From Aquimarina macrocephali JAMB N27 (GTDB taxonomy: Bacteria > Bacteroidota > Bacteroidia > Flavobacteriales > Flavobacteriaceae), in NCBI RefSeq assembly GCF_000520995.1, contig NZ_JACA01000003.1, positions 62,001 through 126,000 on the forward strand: a stretch of 64,000 nucleotides of DNA, written 5' to 3'. The notes beneath the pieces were generated by a model. The model was not told the origin of the DNA, searched no databases, and saw only the letters and a list, made by a program, of their open reading frames with translations. The translations under genes and the position numbers were made by a program. This document shows, piece by piece, positions 28,101 through 35,915 of the stretch (positions within the stretch are counted from its first letter, which is position 1; the number at the start of each line of letters is the position of its first letter).

Positions 28101-28411
28101 TCAGAGCAGATCGATTTGGTGCTCAAGGATATCGTAGAGGTTTACCTGATGCTGCTTTTGTATATGATGCTAGTTATGTAAAATTACGTGAAGTCTCTTT
28201 AACATACACTTTTCCTAAAAAATTAATTGACTACACTTTCTTAAATGATGTATCTATAAGTATAATTGGATCAAACCTTTGGATTATTGACAAAAACACT
28301 CCTCATGAAGATCCTGAAGGAGGTTTAAGTTCTGGTAACCTACAAGGGTACTCTACTGGGTCATTACCAACAACCAGAGATTTTGGTTTTAACTTAAAAT
28401 TACAATTCTAA
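25184..28411 (+). CDS. SusC/RagA family TonB-linked outer-membrane transporter
   Basis: A 1075-residue TonB-dependent receptor of the SusC type. Signal peptide about 1-22 (FSVAQ), CarboxypepD_reg-like domain (about 28-105, ITGKVTDDGGMPLPGVNI), the SusC-specific VTALGISRDKKSLGY segment, a plug with SALYGSRAANGVIMITTKKG (about 232-251), then the 22-strand barrel ending LKLQF. It forms the pore under the SusD lid and draws substrate into the periplasm with TonB energy. susD follows after 10 nt. The substrate cannot be told: no glycoside hydrolase lies nearby, and a secreted cysteine peptidase is in the same region. Confidence 0.95.
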   Translation: MKLLTKNMLILLTVLVTQFSVAQETPITGKVTDDGGMPLPGVNIIVKGSNSGAQTDFDGMYSLQASEGSTLLFSYLGFADQEVIVGTQKTINVQLEVTASQLEEIVVTALGISRDKKSLGYSTQEVDGEDLTKVKTANFVNALSGKASGIQIRKNNNIGGSTNVVIRGNASLTGSNQALFVIDGVPINNTNSNSAGQGQAQGGYYDYGNAASDINPEDIESINVLKGAAASALYGSRAANGVIMITTKKGGKSKGLGITVNSGMTFGSIDKSTFAKYQTQYGAGYSPGFYQEDILGDGTADDQTVKYDDDASYGSAFDSSVLVYQWDSFDPASPNYRTATPWVNAENGPISFFETPITITNSLSLDKGYDQGSFRLNYTMFDQTGLMPNSSIKKHNFSMSGSFKLSDKLTATGYANYIKTDGLGRNSTGYNDNIVSNFKQWWQTNVDIRQQEDIYFATRRNVTWNPASADAGSTPIYWDNPYWKRYENYQSDSRNRFLGNVSLNYVITDWFNITGRVATDTYSELQEERRANGSVPTRFGVSRGNVDSGYGRRDIRNTETNYDLMFNFDKNLSDEFNIKGILGTNIRRNHFQSIYASTSGGLSVPRLYSLQNSKGPLPLPVERDEKIGVDGVYASVSLGYKNMLFLDGTIRRDHSSTLPKGNSTFYYPSIAGSFVFSSLLDTDIISFGKLRANYAEVGNSAPFDFLYDSYNVNTPIGSASTSVGNVKKNPNLKPERTTSTEIGLEMKLLQNRFGFDVAYYVNNSIDQIFGVPVSRGTGYTSKILNAGEIENKGIEVSVSGTPIKTDDLSWKVNVNWSKNKNKVVSLEDGIENLQLGDFQGGVTINATVGQPYGVIYGTDYTYINGQRVIDPSNGQHIKTTASNNVIGDTNPEWLMGISNKVNYKNLSFSFLIDIQKGGSIFALDQYYGLATGLYAETAFINDLGNPVRNTLADGGGFINPGVNPDGSTNTTRIRADRFGAQGYRRGLPDAAFVYDASYVKLREVSLTYTFPKKLIDYTFLNDVSISIIGSNLWIIDKNTPHEDPEGGLSSGNLQGYSTGSLPTTRDFGFNLKLQF

Positions 28412-28421
28412 AAAAATTAAG

Positions 28422-29876
28422 ATGAAAAAAATATTAATCCTAATTACCGCGGTAATTATAGCCTCTTGTTCGGATAATCTCGAGAGTCTGAACGAGAATA
28501 TTAAAGATCCATCTTCTGTTCCTGGAGAAACCTTATTTACAGGTGCACAGAAGAATCTGGTTGATCAAATAGTAGATCTAAATGTAAATAACAACAATAC
28601 CAAACTTTTTGCTCAATATCTACAAGAAACAACCTATACAGATGAAAGCAACTATGATCAAACTAGTAGAACTATTCCTGCTACACATTGGAGTATTCTT
28701 TATAAAGATGTCTTAAAAGACCTGGATGAAGCTGCTAAGATTATAGAAGACACAGAATATTCACTTCCTTCGGATATTGAAGTTAAAGCGAATAAGCTTC
28801 AAGTAATAGAAATCTTAACTGTCTATACTTATAGCATATTAATAGAAACTTTTGGAAATGTTCCTTACACAGAAGCTTTAGATATTGATAACCTATTGCC
28901 TGCATATGATGATGGTGAAACTGTATACAAAGCATTGGTTGGTAGACTTACGGTTGCAATTGATGCATTAGATACAAGCAAAGGAAGTTTTGGAGTTGCA
29001 GATAATATTTATGGTGGTGATGCATCGCTATGGAAAAAGTTTGCTTCTTCTTTAAAACTTAGAATGGGTATCTTATTATCTGATGTAGATAATGCATTTG
29101 CAAAAACTACCGTAGAAGCGGCTGTTACAAGTGGTGTATTTACCAGTAGAGCTGATAATGCCAATTTTACGTACTTAGCAGCTTCACCAAATACAAATCC
29201 TATTCATGATAATTTAGTTTTAAGTGGAAGGCATGATTTTGTTGCGGCGGTTACGATTGTAGATATGATGAATACATTGAATGACCCCAGAAGACCTCTA
29301 TATTTCTTAGAAGTACCAGGAACTGGTACTTATGTTGGAGGAGGTATTGGAGCTACGTCAAACTATTCTTCACATTCTCATGTATCTGCTCAGGTAGAAG
29401 CAGCAACAACTCCAGGTGTAATTTTTGATTATGCTGAAGTTGAGTTTCTACTAGCTGAAGCTGCTGCAAGAACTTTTGCAGTTGGTGGTACAGCAAAAAG
29501 TCATTATGATATTGCTGTAGTAGAATCAATAGAAAGCTGGGGAGGATCAAATGCAGATGCAGTAACATACCTTGCTCAAGCAACGGTGGACTATGATACT
29601 GCTTTGGCAGCTAGTACAGCAACTACTCCTTGGAAAGAAGTAATCGGTAATCAAAAATGGATAGCTTTATTTAATAGAGGGTTAGAAGGTTGGACTTCAA
29701 TCAGACTTTTAGATTTTCCAATATTAGCTACACCAGCCGAACCTGTTTCTGGTTTCCCAAATAGATATACGTATCCTATAATAGAACAAACCTTAAATGG
29801 TACGAACTGGCAAGCTGCCTCTACAACAATAGGTGGTGATCTTGCAGAAACAAAACTTTTCTGGGATTTGAATTAG
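28422..29876 (+). CDS. SusD/RagB family nutrient-binding lipoprotein
   Basis: A 484-residue lipoprotein, Cys16 lipidated (VIIASC). It belongs to the SusD-like_2 group, seen from the start of the mature protein (LNENIKDPSSVPGETLFTGAQ), the TYTDESNYDQTSR-IPATHW segment and the late EVEFLLAEAAAR and WIALFNRGLEGWTSIR boxes. It is the hinged surface lid of the SusC pore encoded 10 nt upstream, and captures the substrate. A strong terminator follows. Confidence 0.93.
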   Translation: MKKILILITAVIIASCSDNLESLNENIKDPSSVPGETLFTGAQKNLVDQIVDLNVNNNNTKLFAQYLQETTYTDESNYDQTSRTIPATHWSILYKDVLKDLDEAAKIIEDTEYSLPSDIEVKANKLQVIEILTVYTYSILIETFGNVPYTEALDIDNLLPAYDDGETVYKALVGRLTVAIDALDTSKGSFGVADNIYGGDASLWKKFASSLKLRMGILLSDVDNAFAKTTVEAAVTSGVFTSRADNANFTYLAASPNTNPIHDNLVLSGRHDFVAAVTIVDMMNTLNDPRRPLYFLEVPGTGTYVGGGIGATSNYSSHSHVSAQVEAATTPGVIFDYAEVEFLLAEAAARTFAVGGTAKSHYDIAVVESIESWGGSNADAVTYLAQATVDYDTALAASTATTPWKEVIGNQKWIALFNRGLEGWTSIRLLDFPILATPAEPVSGFPNRYTYPIIEQTLNGTNWQAASTTIGGDLAETKLFWDLN

Positions 29877-29907
29877 CAAATATTTAGCTAAATTATTAAT
29901 ATAGTTT

Positions 29908-29943
29908 ATAGGGGTGAGATAGAAAATCTCACCCCTATTTTTT
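29908..29943 (+). terminator. Strong Rho-independent terminator after the susCD pair
   Basis: A 13-bp stem (core AGGGGTGAGAT / ATCTCACCCCT) with a 5-nt loop is followed by ATTTTTT. It is 32 nt after the susD stop, so the operon ends here. Confidence 0.9.
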
Positions 29944-30422
29944 ATACCAATGTTATGCTTAGTTTTTTAAATAATATTCCTTCCTTATACATCCAGCAAT
30001 CTTCTACCTTTCGGTCAAGGATCCTATTAAACATTTAACCATAAATCTAAAGGAATGCTTTCTGGATAAAAGAAATAAAAAAACAAATCATTTATCTCGC
30101 ATATCCCTCAGGGCTTGTAGAATAAGGGTTGGAAAGATCTCTACAATTCTCTTTCTGTTATTTCTAGATTTTCGATTTCGTTCTAGGTAGGATCACCTAT
30201 AAGTCATTACAAAAAACACCCTATTTGATGGCCTTTTTCTTTCAATCCTTATATTAAATTCTATGATTTAATTTTACTTTTCAGAAATCATTAACCAAAA
30301 TAATATTACATCGTAATCTTATAAATAAAGATTCCCCGAAAGCATGGCCTCGCTTCCAGGGAATCAACCTAATTAATCTAACCTAACTAACTTTTATGTT
30401 CTTTATAATCTAATCAGTAGTA
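29944..30422. other. ~480-nt region without a recognisable gene
   Basis: It lies between the convergent susD and repeat-lipoprotein genes. No open frame of useful length or recognisable remnant was seen, and no tRNA-like fold. The right end holds the probable terminator of the lipoprotein gene (30322-30365). Base composition is a little richer in GC than most other gaps here, so an unrecognised small RNA or decayed gene is possible. Confidence 0.5.
30322..30365 (-). terminator. Probable terminator of the four-module lipoprotein gene
   Basis: On the minus strand, GATTCCC pairs with GGGAATC with a second inner stem (GAAGC/GCTTT), and the hairpin is followed by TTTATTTATA. It lies about 58 nt beyond the stop at 30423. 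Confidence 0.6.
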
Positions 30423-31583
30423 TTACTCAAATTCTACAATCTTACAATATGAAATACCATTCGGACAACTTGGTGTTTCAATCATTAAGCATACCTCATA
30501 TCTTCCCGGTCCATCAAATTCATAATAAAATGGATTGTTGTGAGGGAATTCTGGTGATTTACCTACATATTTTCCGTTAACGAACCATTCTAGCGTAACC
30601 TCATCGATTCCTTCAAATGCACGAGGATAAAAATGATATGCAGCTTTATCTCCATCTCGTTCTGGTTCAAAGAACAGATCTGGGCAATCTCCTACTCTAA
30701 TCTCTTTACAATATTTCACTCCTTCTGGACAATCAGGAGTAATCACTTTTAAGCATACTTCATGAGCTCCAGAATCAAATTGATATACAAGAGTTCTATT
30801 TCCTACCTGTGGATCATTTTTTGGTGCTTCAACATCTTTCCCGTCAACATACCACAATATTTGACTTACTTCGTCTGTACCTTCTATTTTTGCTTCAAAA
30901 GTATAAGTGCCCACGGTTCCCGGTTCTATTTCCTTTGTAAAAGAAACTTCTGGACAAACCAAATCTGATTCTTCAACCTCTATAACTTTACAATAAGAAA
31001 CTCCTTCTGGGCAATCTGGTGTTTCTGTTTTGATACATACTTCATATCTACCTGGTTCTTTAAAATCCCAAATCAAATAATTATCTTCATCAGGTGCAGA
31101 ATCTTCTACCAATCTATCATTAATATACCATCCATAAGATACTTCTTGAATCCCTCTAAAGTCAGCGAAAAATTTATACGTAGATCGCCCCTGGTAATGT
31201 TTACTTCTAAAAAACAAATCAGGACAAGGGTTATTTTCGTCTACCTCTACCTCTATATCAGTACAGGCTTCTATTGTTCTTTCCTCGGTTATTATTCTTA
31301 CACAAATTGTATGTTTACCGGGCTCAAACAAATAATCCAAAATCTGATTAATAATATTTTCTTCATCTTCGCCTTCTATATCATTTCCATCTACAGACCA
31401 AATCGTCTGTGCATCATTGCTAATCCCACTTGTCTTAGCTTCAAAACTATAAACCGCACTTCCATCTTTGTTATCTATAGCAATCTTTACCTCTGGATCA
31501 TTATTAAAATCTTCAGTTTCACAAGAGCTAAATCCTAATAGAAGCGTAAGCATCAACGTATACCAAATACCAAGTTTTTTCAT
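30423..31583 (-). CDS. Repeat lipoprotein with four PKD/Ig-like modules
   Basis: A 386-residue lipoprotein with Cys21 lipidated (LGFSSC). It consists almost entirely of four modules of about 85-90 residues (about 30-119, 120-209, 210-299, 300-386). Modules 2-4 begin CPDLFF or CPEVSF, have a W-x-V/I-N/D-G strand, a YxFDGPGRYEVC-type strand, then the turn TP-CP-G and a final YCK-I-V. Paired conserved cysteines suggest disulphides. The same module ends the lipoprotein at 23601. Such beta-sandwich strings serve as surface binding or spacer domains. It shares the upstream bipartite element with that gene and fecR. Confidence 0.82.
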   Translation of the reverse strand: MKKLGIWYTLMLTLLLGFSSCETEDFNNDPEVKIAIDNKDGSAVYSFEAKTSGISNDAQTIWSVDGNDIEGEDEENIINQILDYLFEPGKHTICVRIITEERTIEACTDIEVEVDENNPCPDLFFRSKHYQGRSTYKFFADFRGIQEVSYGWYINDRLVEDSAPDEDNYLIWDFKEPGRYEVCIKTETPDCPEGVSYCKVIEVEESDLVCPEVSFTKEIEPGTVGTYTFEAKIEGTDEVSQILWYVDGKDVEAPKNDPQVGNRTLVYQFDSGAHEVCLKVITPDCPEGVKYCKEIRVGDCPDLFFEPERDGDKAAYHFYPRAFEGIDEVTLEWFVNGKYVGKSPEFPHNNPFYYEFDGPGRYEVCLMIETPSCPNGISYCKIVEFE

Positions 31584-31645
31584 CGTAAATAATTTTAGGG
31601 GTTACTAAATTTTCTTCAGAAGCTTTTTAAACCTCTCTTAAAATG

Positions 31646-31675
31646 AAACGATTTAAAAAAAAATTACCCTACCCC
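31646..31675 (-). promoter_or_regulatory. Bipartite promoter-like element, copy 2 (four-module lipoprotein gene)
   Basis: On the minus strand, GGGGTAGGGTAA (preceded by four more Gs) is followed after exactly 10 nt by AATCGTT. It ends 62 nt before the lipoprotein start at 31583. The first box is identical to the other two copies; the second differs at one position. Confidence 0.6.
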
Positions 31676-31751
31676 CCCCTTCTTTCATTTTTTATTCTTT
31701 GATAGCTTGAAAAAAAAATCTAGATTTGAAAATATATTTTTATTCCCCTAA

Positions 31752-32273
31752 ATGTCTGACAACAATAATTCTACATGTAACGAGCAAGTCTTTGACAAGT
31801 TTTTCAAAAGTAACTCCAAACTTTTGAGGAATTATATCTATTACAAATTTGGAGATCTGGAACAAGCAGAAGATATTGTTCAGGACGCATTTATTAAACT
31901 CTGGAACAATTGCTCTAAAGTGTCGATAGATAAAGCCAAAAGCTATATTTATACTATTGCTACCAATCTTGGAATTAGCGTTACACGACATCAAAAAGTG
32001 AGGTTTAAATACAGAGATTATATTACACAACGTAAAACAGATATCAATCACGAATCACCAGAATTCATTGCTCTTGAAAAAGAGTATATGGAAAAATTAA
32101 AAAGCGCAATTGCGGATTTACCAGAACGCCAAAGAGAAGTGTTCCTGCTGAGTCGAATAGATAAAAAAACATATAAAGAAATTGCCGAGCTATCGAATGT
32201 TTCTGTAAAAGCTATAGAAAAATTGATGCATAAAGCATTATTAACATTAAGAGGAAAAATAGGAAATATTTAG
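31752..32273 (+). CDS. ECF-type RNA polymerase sigma factor (FecI-like)
   Basis: A 173-residue sigma-70 family factor with only regions 2 and 4. Region 2 contains DLEQAEDIVQDAFIKLW (about 35-51), and region 4 contains LPERQREVFLLSRIDKKTYKEIAELSNVSVKAIEKLMHKAL (helix-turn-helix about 125-165; split here for reading as LPERQREVFLL and YKEIAELSNVSVKAIEKL). It is followed by fecR and an STN-type TonB receptor, the classic cell-surface signalling order, so it should be released when the receptor binds its ligand. A likely target is the bipartite element found three times nearby. Confidence 0.93.
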   Translation: MSDNNNSTCNEQVFDKFFKSNSKLLRNYIYYKFGDLEQAEDIVQDAFIKLWNNCSKVSIDKAKSYIYTIATNLGISVTRHQKVRFKYRDYITQRKTDINHESPEFIALEKEYMEKLKSAIADLPERQREVFLLSRIDKKTYKEIAELSNVSVKAIEKLMHKALLTLRGKIGNI

Positions 32274-32310
32274 AGTAAACCTATTAACCTGGAAAACTTT
32301 TTAATAAAAA

Positions 32311-32340
32311 GGGGTAGGGTAATTTAAAAATAAAACGTTC
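32311..32340 (+). promoter_or_regulatory. Bipartite promoter-like element, copy 3 (fecR gene)
   Basis: GGGGTAGGGTAA is followed after exactly 10 nt by AAACGTTC, ending 20 nt before the fecR ATG at 32361 and 37 nt after the sigma-factor stop. This would give fecR and the receptor gene their own promoter inside the locus, a usual place for autoregulation by the sigma factor. Confidence 0.6.
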
Positions 32341-32360
32341 ACATATTATATGCCGAAGTT

Positions 32361-33275
32361 ATGTTAGACGATAAAAAAGACGATATATTCTTATCCAGAT
32401 GGATTAGCGGAGAGCTTTCTGAGGAGGAACTTCGTGAGTTTAAGTCTCATCCTGAATATGAGTATTATGTAAAAATAATGGCTGGTGCTGATGCTTTGGA
32501 CCTAAAAGATTATGATGTAGAAAAAGAGCTCTCTACTATAAAATCCAAATCAGGTTATACAGCAAAAGAAAATTCTAATTCGGTTATAAGATTATGGCCC
32601 TATATTGCAGTTGCAGCTTCGATTGCAATTATTCTGGGAATCTTTTTATTTAATCCCAATGAATCTTTCAACACTAATTTTGGAGAACAATTATCCGTAC
32701 TATTACCAGATGGATCAGAAATGATCTTAAATGCTAAATCTATTGCAAGTTTTGACAAAGAGAATTGGAAAGAAAATAGAATGGTAACATTAGAAGGGGA
32801 AGCATTTTTTAAAGTAAAAAAAGGAAGTAAATTTACTGTTACTACCAAAAACGGTGAGGTTTCTGTACTAGGAACCCAATTTAATGTGCAATCTCAAAAT
32901 ACTTTTTTTGAAGTTACTTGTTTTGAAGGTAAAGTTAGTGTTGCCAATAAGGAAAATAAAGAAATTCTAACAGCAGGAAAAGGGTATAGAAATCTAGAAA
33001 ATACTGTTCCAGAAAATTGGACTTTCGACACTCGGGAACCATCCTGGCTTAGCAATACAAGTTCGTTTAGAAGCATACCTATCAAATATGTGTTTAATGA
33101 GCTTGAAGAACAATATGATTTAAAAATTAAAACAACAGAGATAAATCTCGAAACTATATACACAGGGACTTTCCCAAATAATAATAAGGAAGTTGCTCTT
33201 AGAACAGTTTTTAGTACCTTAGGCATGAAGTATAGCTTATCGAAAGATGGCAAGACTGTGGTATTAGAAAAGTAA
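32361..33275 (+). CDS. FecR-family anti-sigma/sigma-regulator
   Basis: A 304-residue inner-membrane protein: a cytoplasmic N-terminal anti-sigma part (about 1-70, WISGELSEEELREF), one transmembrane helix (about 77-95, IAVAASIAIILGIFLF), a periplasmic FecR domain (about 103-195, LPDGSEMILNAKS, EGEAFFKV, VLGTQFNV) and a C-terminal DUF4974-type segment (IPIKYVFNELEEQYDLKI) that resembles the STN fold and contacts the receptor. It relays the signal from the receptor at 33280 to the sigma factor. It is 4 nt from the next gene. Confidence 0.93.
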   Translation: MLDDKKDDIFLSRWISGELSEEELREFKSHPEYEYYVKIMAGADALDLKDYDVEKELSTIKSKSGYTAKENSNSVIRLWPYIAVAASIAIILGIFLFNPNESFNTNFGEQLSVLLPDGSEMILNAKSIASFDKENWKENRMVTLEGEAFFKVKKGSKFTVTTKNGEVSVLGTQFNVQSQNTFFEVTCFEGKVSVANKENKEILTAGKGYRNLENTVPENWTFDTREPSWLSNTSSFRSIPIKYVFNELEEQYDLKIKTTEINLETIYTGTFPNNNKEVALRTVFSTLGMKYSLSKDGKTVVLEK

Positions 33276-33279
33276 TAGA

Positions 33280-35832
33280 ATGATAAGACTTCTATGTGTA
33301 TGTATTTTTTTATGTAGCATATCTGTTTCTTCTCAAGAAGAAGCAAAAGTCATTACTATCAATAATAGACCGCTACCAGAAATAATTCCTATAATCGAGG
33401 AATTTTATAGCCTTAAGTTTTCTTACATCGATACTTTTATAAAGGATAAAAATATTTCTATAATCCTAAATCCCCAACTCTCCCTACAAGATTTAATTAA
33501 AAAATTACAACAACAAACGAAATTACAATTTAAAATCACTGGAAAAAACTTTGTAACCATTAGTGTTTTAAATAAAAGAGATACTATTTCTGTTTGTGGA
33601 TATATTCTAGACGAAGAGCAAAAGCCTCTTAAGGACATAGGAGTTTTTTTTAAAGCTAATCGTAGCAATGTAACCACAGACAACAAGGGATATTTTGAAA
33701 GTAATCAGGTACCATACAACTCGGTTATTTTAATTAGTGCTCCGGGGTTTCGTCAAAGAGTTCTGAATTCTAAATCGTTTTTAACCGACGAGTGTATTAA
33801 AATATACCTTACCAATGCACATGAAGAAATTCTGGATGAAGTTTTTATTCAGGAATATTTGGCTAAGGGAATTACCCAAAACAAAGAAGTTATTCATATT
33901 GATTTAAATAATGTAGAAATTCTTCCTGGACGTACAGAGCCAGATATTTTACAAACTATACAACTCACTCCTGGTGTTAACAATCCTTTTGAGACTGCTT
34001 CTGGGTTATTTGTAAGAGGAAGTTCTCCTAATCAAAATCTAGTACTATGGAATGGTATAAAAACCTATCATCAGGGGCATTTATTTGGTATGCTATCTGC
34101 GTTTAACCCATATGTAGCTAAAGAGGTAAATTTTTCTAAAAGTGGAGTTAGTGCCAAGTATGGAGATAGAATTGCAGGAGTTGTAGATATTAAATCCGAA
34201 AACCAAATTGCAGAACGTTTTTCTGGAGGGGCCGGCTTTAATATGATCAATGCAGATATAGTAGCGCATATTCCTATCATACGAGATAAAGTATCACTTC
34301 AGGTATCAGGAAGAAGATCATATACCGATGTTTTAGAAACATTTACTTATAAACAACTCTCTGATCGCGTTTTTCAGAATACTAAAATTGCCGAAACTGT
34401 TGCTCTTAACAATGAAAATAATGATTTTTTCTATATAGATTATAATGCAAATTTAATTCTACAACCTTCAGATGGTGACAAAATTGAAATTAATACAATT
34501 TATAGTAAAAATGACTTAGATTTTAGAAGAAGTGACGCTGTCGACTCCTTTAATGATGACCTTACTACAGAAAATGAAGGGTATAACTTTAAATGGAGTC
34601 ACACATACAGTAAAACTTTTAATACCAAAGTAAGTGGGTATTACACCAAATACCTTTTAAATTATCAGTTTATTACCCGAAACTTAGGAACAATAACCGA
34701 AATCGAAAGTAAAAAAAATACTGTTGGTGATTATGGTGCAGAACTTGGGTTAAATTATGAACTATCAAAATATCAAAACATTTCTGGAGGTTATCAATTA
34801 TCTAATAATACGATCAGATATGCCTTTGTTACTGCTACTCCTAGTTATGAATTAATTCTGGATGAAGATGATCGTTTTTTAAATACACATGCTGCATATG
34901 CAGAATACACATTCGATAATCCAAAAAACTTTTATGTTTCTGCTGGATTACGTTTCAATTTTTATGCAGAGCTTGACAAAACTTATATTGAGCCTCGGAT
35001 TTTTGCTCAAAAATATATTACCAAAAATTGGGAAATCAATACTAGCTTAGAATACAGAAGTCAATCAACCAGCCAGATACAAGAATCTATCGTGAGCGAC
35101 TTATCTCTTGAAAATCAAGTCTGGACATTGGCAAACAATGAGCAATTTCCCGTGATTAGTAGTCATCAATTTACATTAGGAAGCAGTTTTAGAAAAAATA
35201 AATGGTACCTGGATATCGATGGGTATTATAAACAAATCGAAGATATTACCACATTAACCGCAGGTTTTATTAACCCTATAGACAATGTTCACCATGTAGG
35301 AGAAAGTAGAATTTTTGGAGTCGATCTTTTTCTAAAAAAAAGGTTTAAAAATTACAAAACCTGGGTTAGTTATTCTTATATCAATACCCGTAATACATTT
35401 GAAGATATTAATAACAATGAATCTTTTCCTGGTAATTGGAATATTGAACATACAGTAAAATGGTCTCAATTTTATAAAATTAATAATTTTCAATTCTCTC
35501 TGGGGTGGATTTGGCATACAGGTAAAGCCTATACTAATGTATCTGGAGTAGATGAAAGTGGCGAAATCATAATCTTAGAATTTGATGAAATTAACAGCAA
35601 TAATCTTCCAGAATATCATAGGTTAGATTTCTCTGCTATTTATGATTTTAAAATAGGATACAATCCCAATATCAAATACAGAATTGGACTTTCTGTTCTA
35701 AATTTATACAATAAAAAGAATTTACTAAATCGAGAGTTTAGAACAACAAATTCTCTTAATAACCAGTTGATCAATTCTGATATATTATCACTGGGGATTA
35801 CTCCTAATATTAGCTTTAGAATTTTTTGGTAA
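33280..35832 (+). CDS. TonB-dependent receptor with STN signalling domain
   Basis: An 850-residue outer-membrane receptor. Signal peptide about 1-19 (SVSSQ), STN domain (about 22-95, the part that contacts FecR), CarboxypepD_reg-like domain (about 105-175), plug (about 200-310, with PGVNNPFETASGLFVRGSSPNQNL split as TPGVNNPFETASGLF and VRGSSPNQNL), and a shorter barrel ending in the aromatic SFRIFW expected for BAM recognition. It lacks the SusC marker and a SusD partner. In this transducing class ligand binding is reported through FecR to the ECF sigma factor two genes upstream. Confidence 0.93.
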   Translation: MIRLLCVCIFLCSISVSSQEEAKVITINNRPLPEIIPIIEEFYSLKFSYIDTFIKDKNISIILNPQLSLQDLIKKLQQQTKLQFKITGKNFVTISVLNKRDTISVCGYILDEEQKPLKDIGVFFKANRSNVTTDNKGYFESNQVPYNSVILISAPGFRQRVLNSKSFLTDECIKIYLTNAHEEILDEVFIQEYLAKGITQNKEVIHIDLNNVEILPGRTEPDILQTIQLTPGVNNPFETASGLFVRGSSPNQNLVLWNGIKTYHQGHLFGMLSAFNPYVAKEVNFSKSGVSAKYGDRIAGVVDIKSENQIAERFSGGAGFNMINADIVAHIPIIRDKVSLQVSGRRSYTDVLETFTYKQLSDRVFQNTKIAETVALNNENNDFFYIDYNANLILQPSDGDKIEINTIYSKNDLDFRRSDAVDSFNDDLTTENEGYNFKWSHTYSKTFNTKVSGYYTKYLLNYQFITRNLGTITEIESKKNTVGDYGAELGLNYELSKYQNISGGYQLSNNTIRYAFVTATPSYELILDEDDRFLNTHAAYAEYTFDNPKNFYVSAGLRFNFYAELDKTYIEPRIFAQKYITKNWEINTSLEYRSQSTSQIQESIVSDLSLENQVWTLANNEQFPVISSHQFTLGSSFRKNKWYLDIDGYYKQIEDITTLTAGFINPIDNVHHVGESRIFGVDLFLKKRFKNYKTWVSYSYINTRNTFEDINNNESFPGNWNIEHTVKWSQFYKINNFQFSLGWIWHTGKAYTNVSGVDESGEIIILEFDEINSNNLPEYHRLDFSAIYDFKIGYNPNIKYRIGLSVLNLYNKKNLLNREFRTTNSLNNQLINSDILSLGITPNISFRIFW

Positions 35833-35915
35833 ATAACTACTCTATTTTTTTAGTTGAGTTTTCCTTATTTATCTATTTTCTTGTACCTTCATTGCCTACA
35901 AATCATATAACTAAA

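Noticed and set aside
29353..29583. Leu-rich antisense open frame within susD
   Set aside because: A composition effect of the opposite strand of a strongly supported gene.
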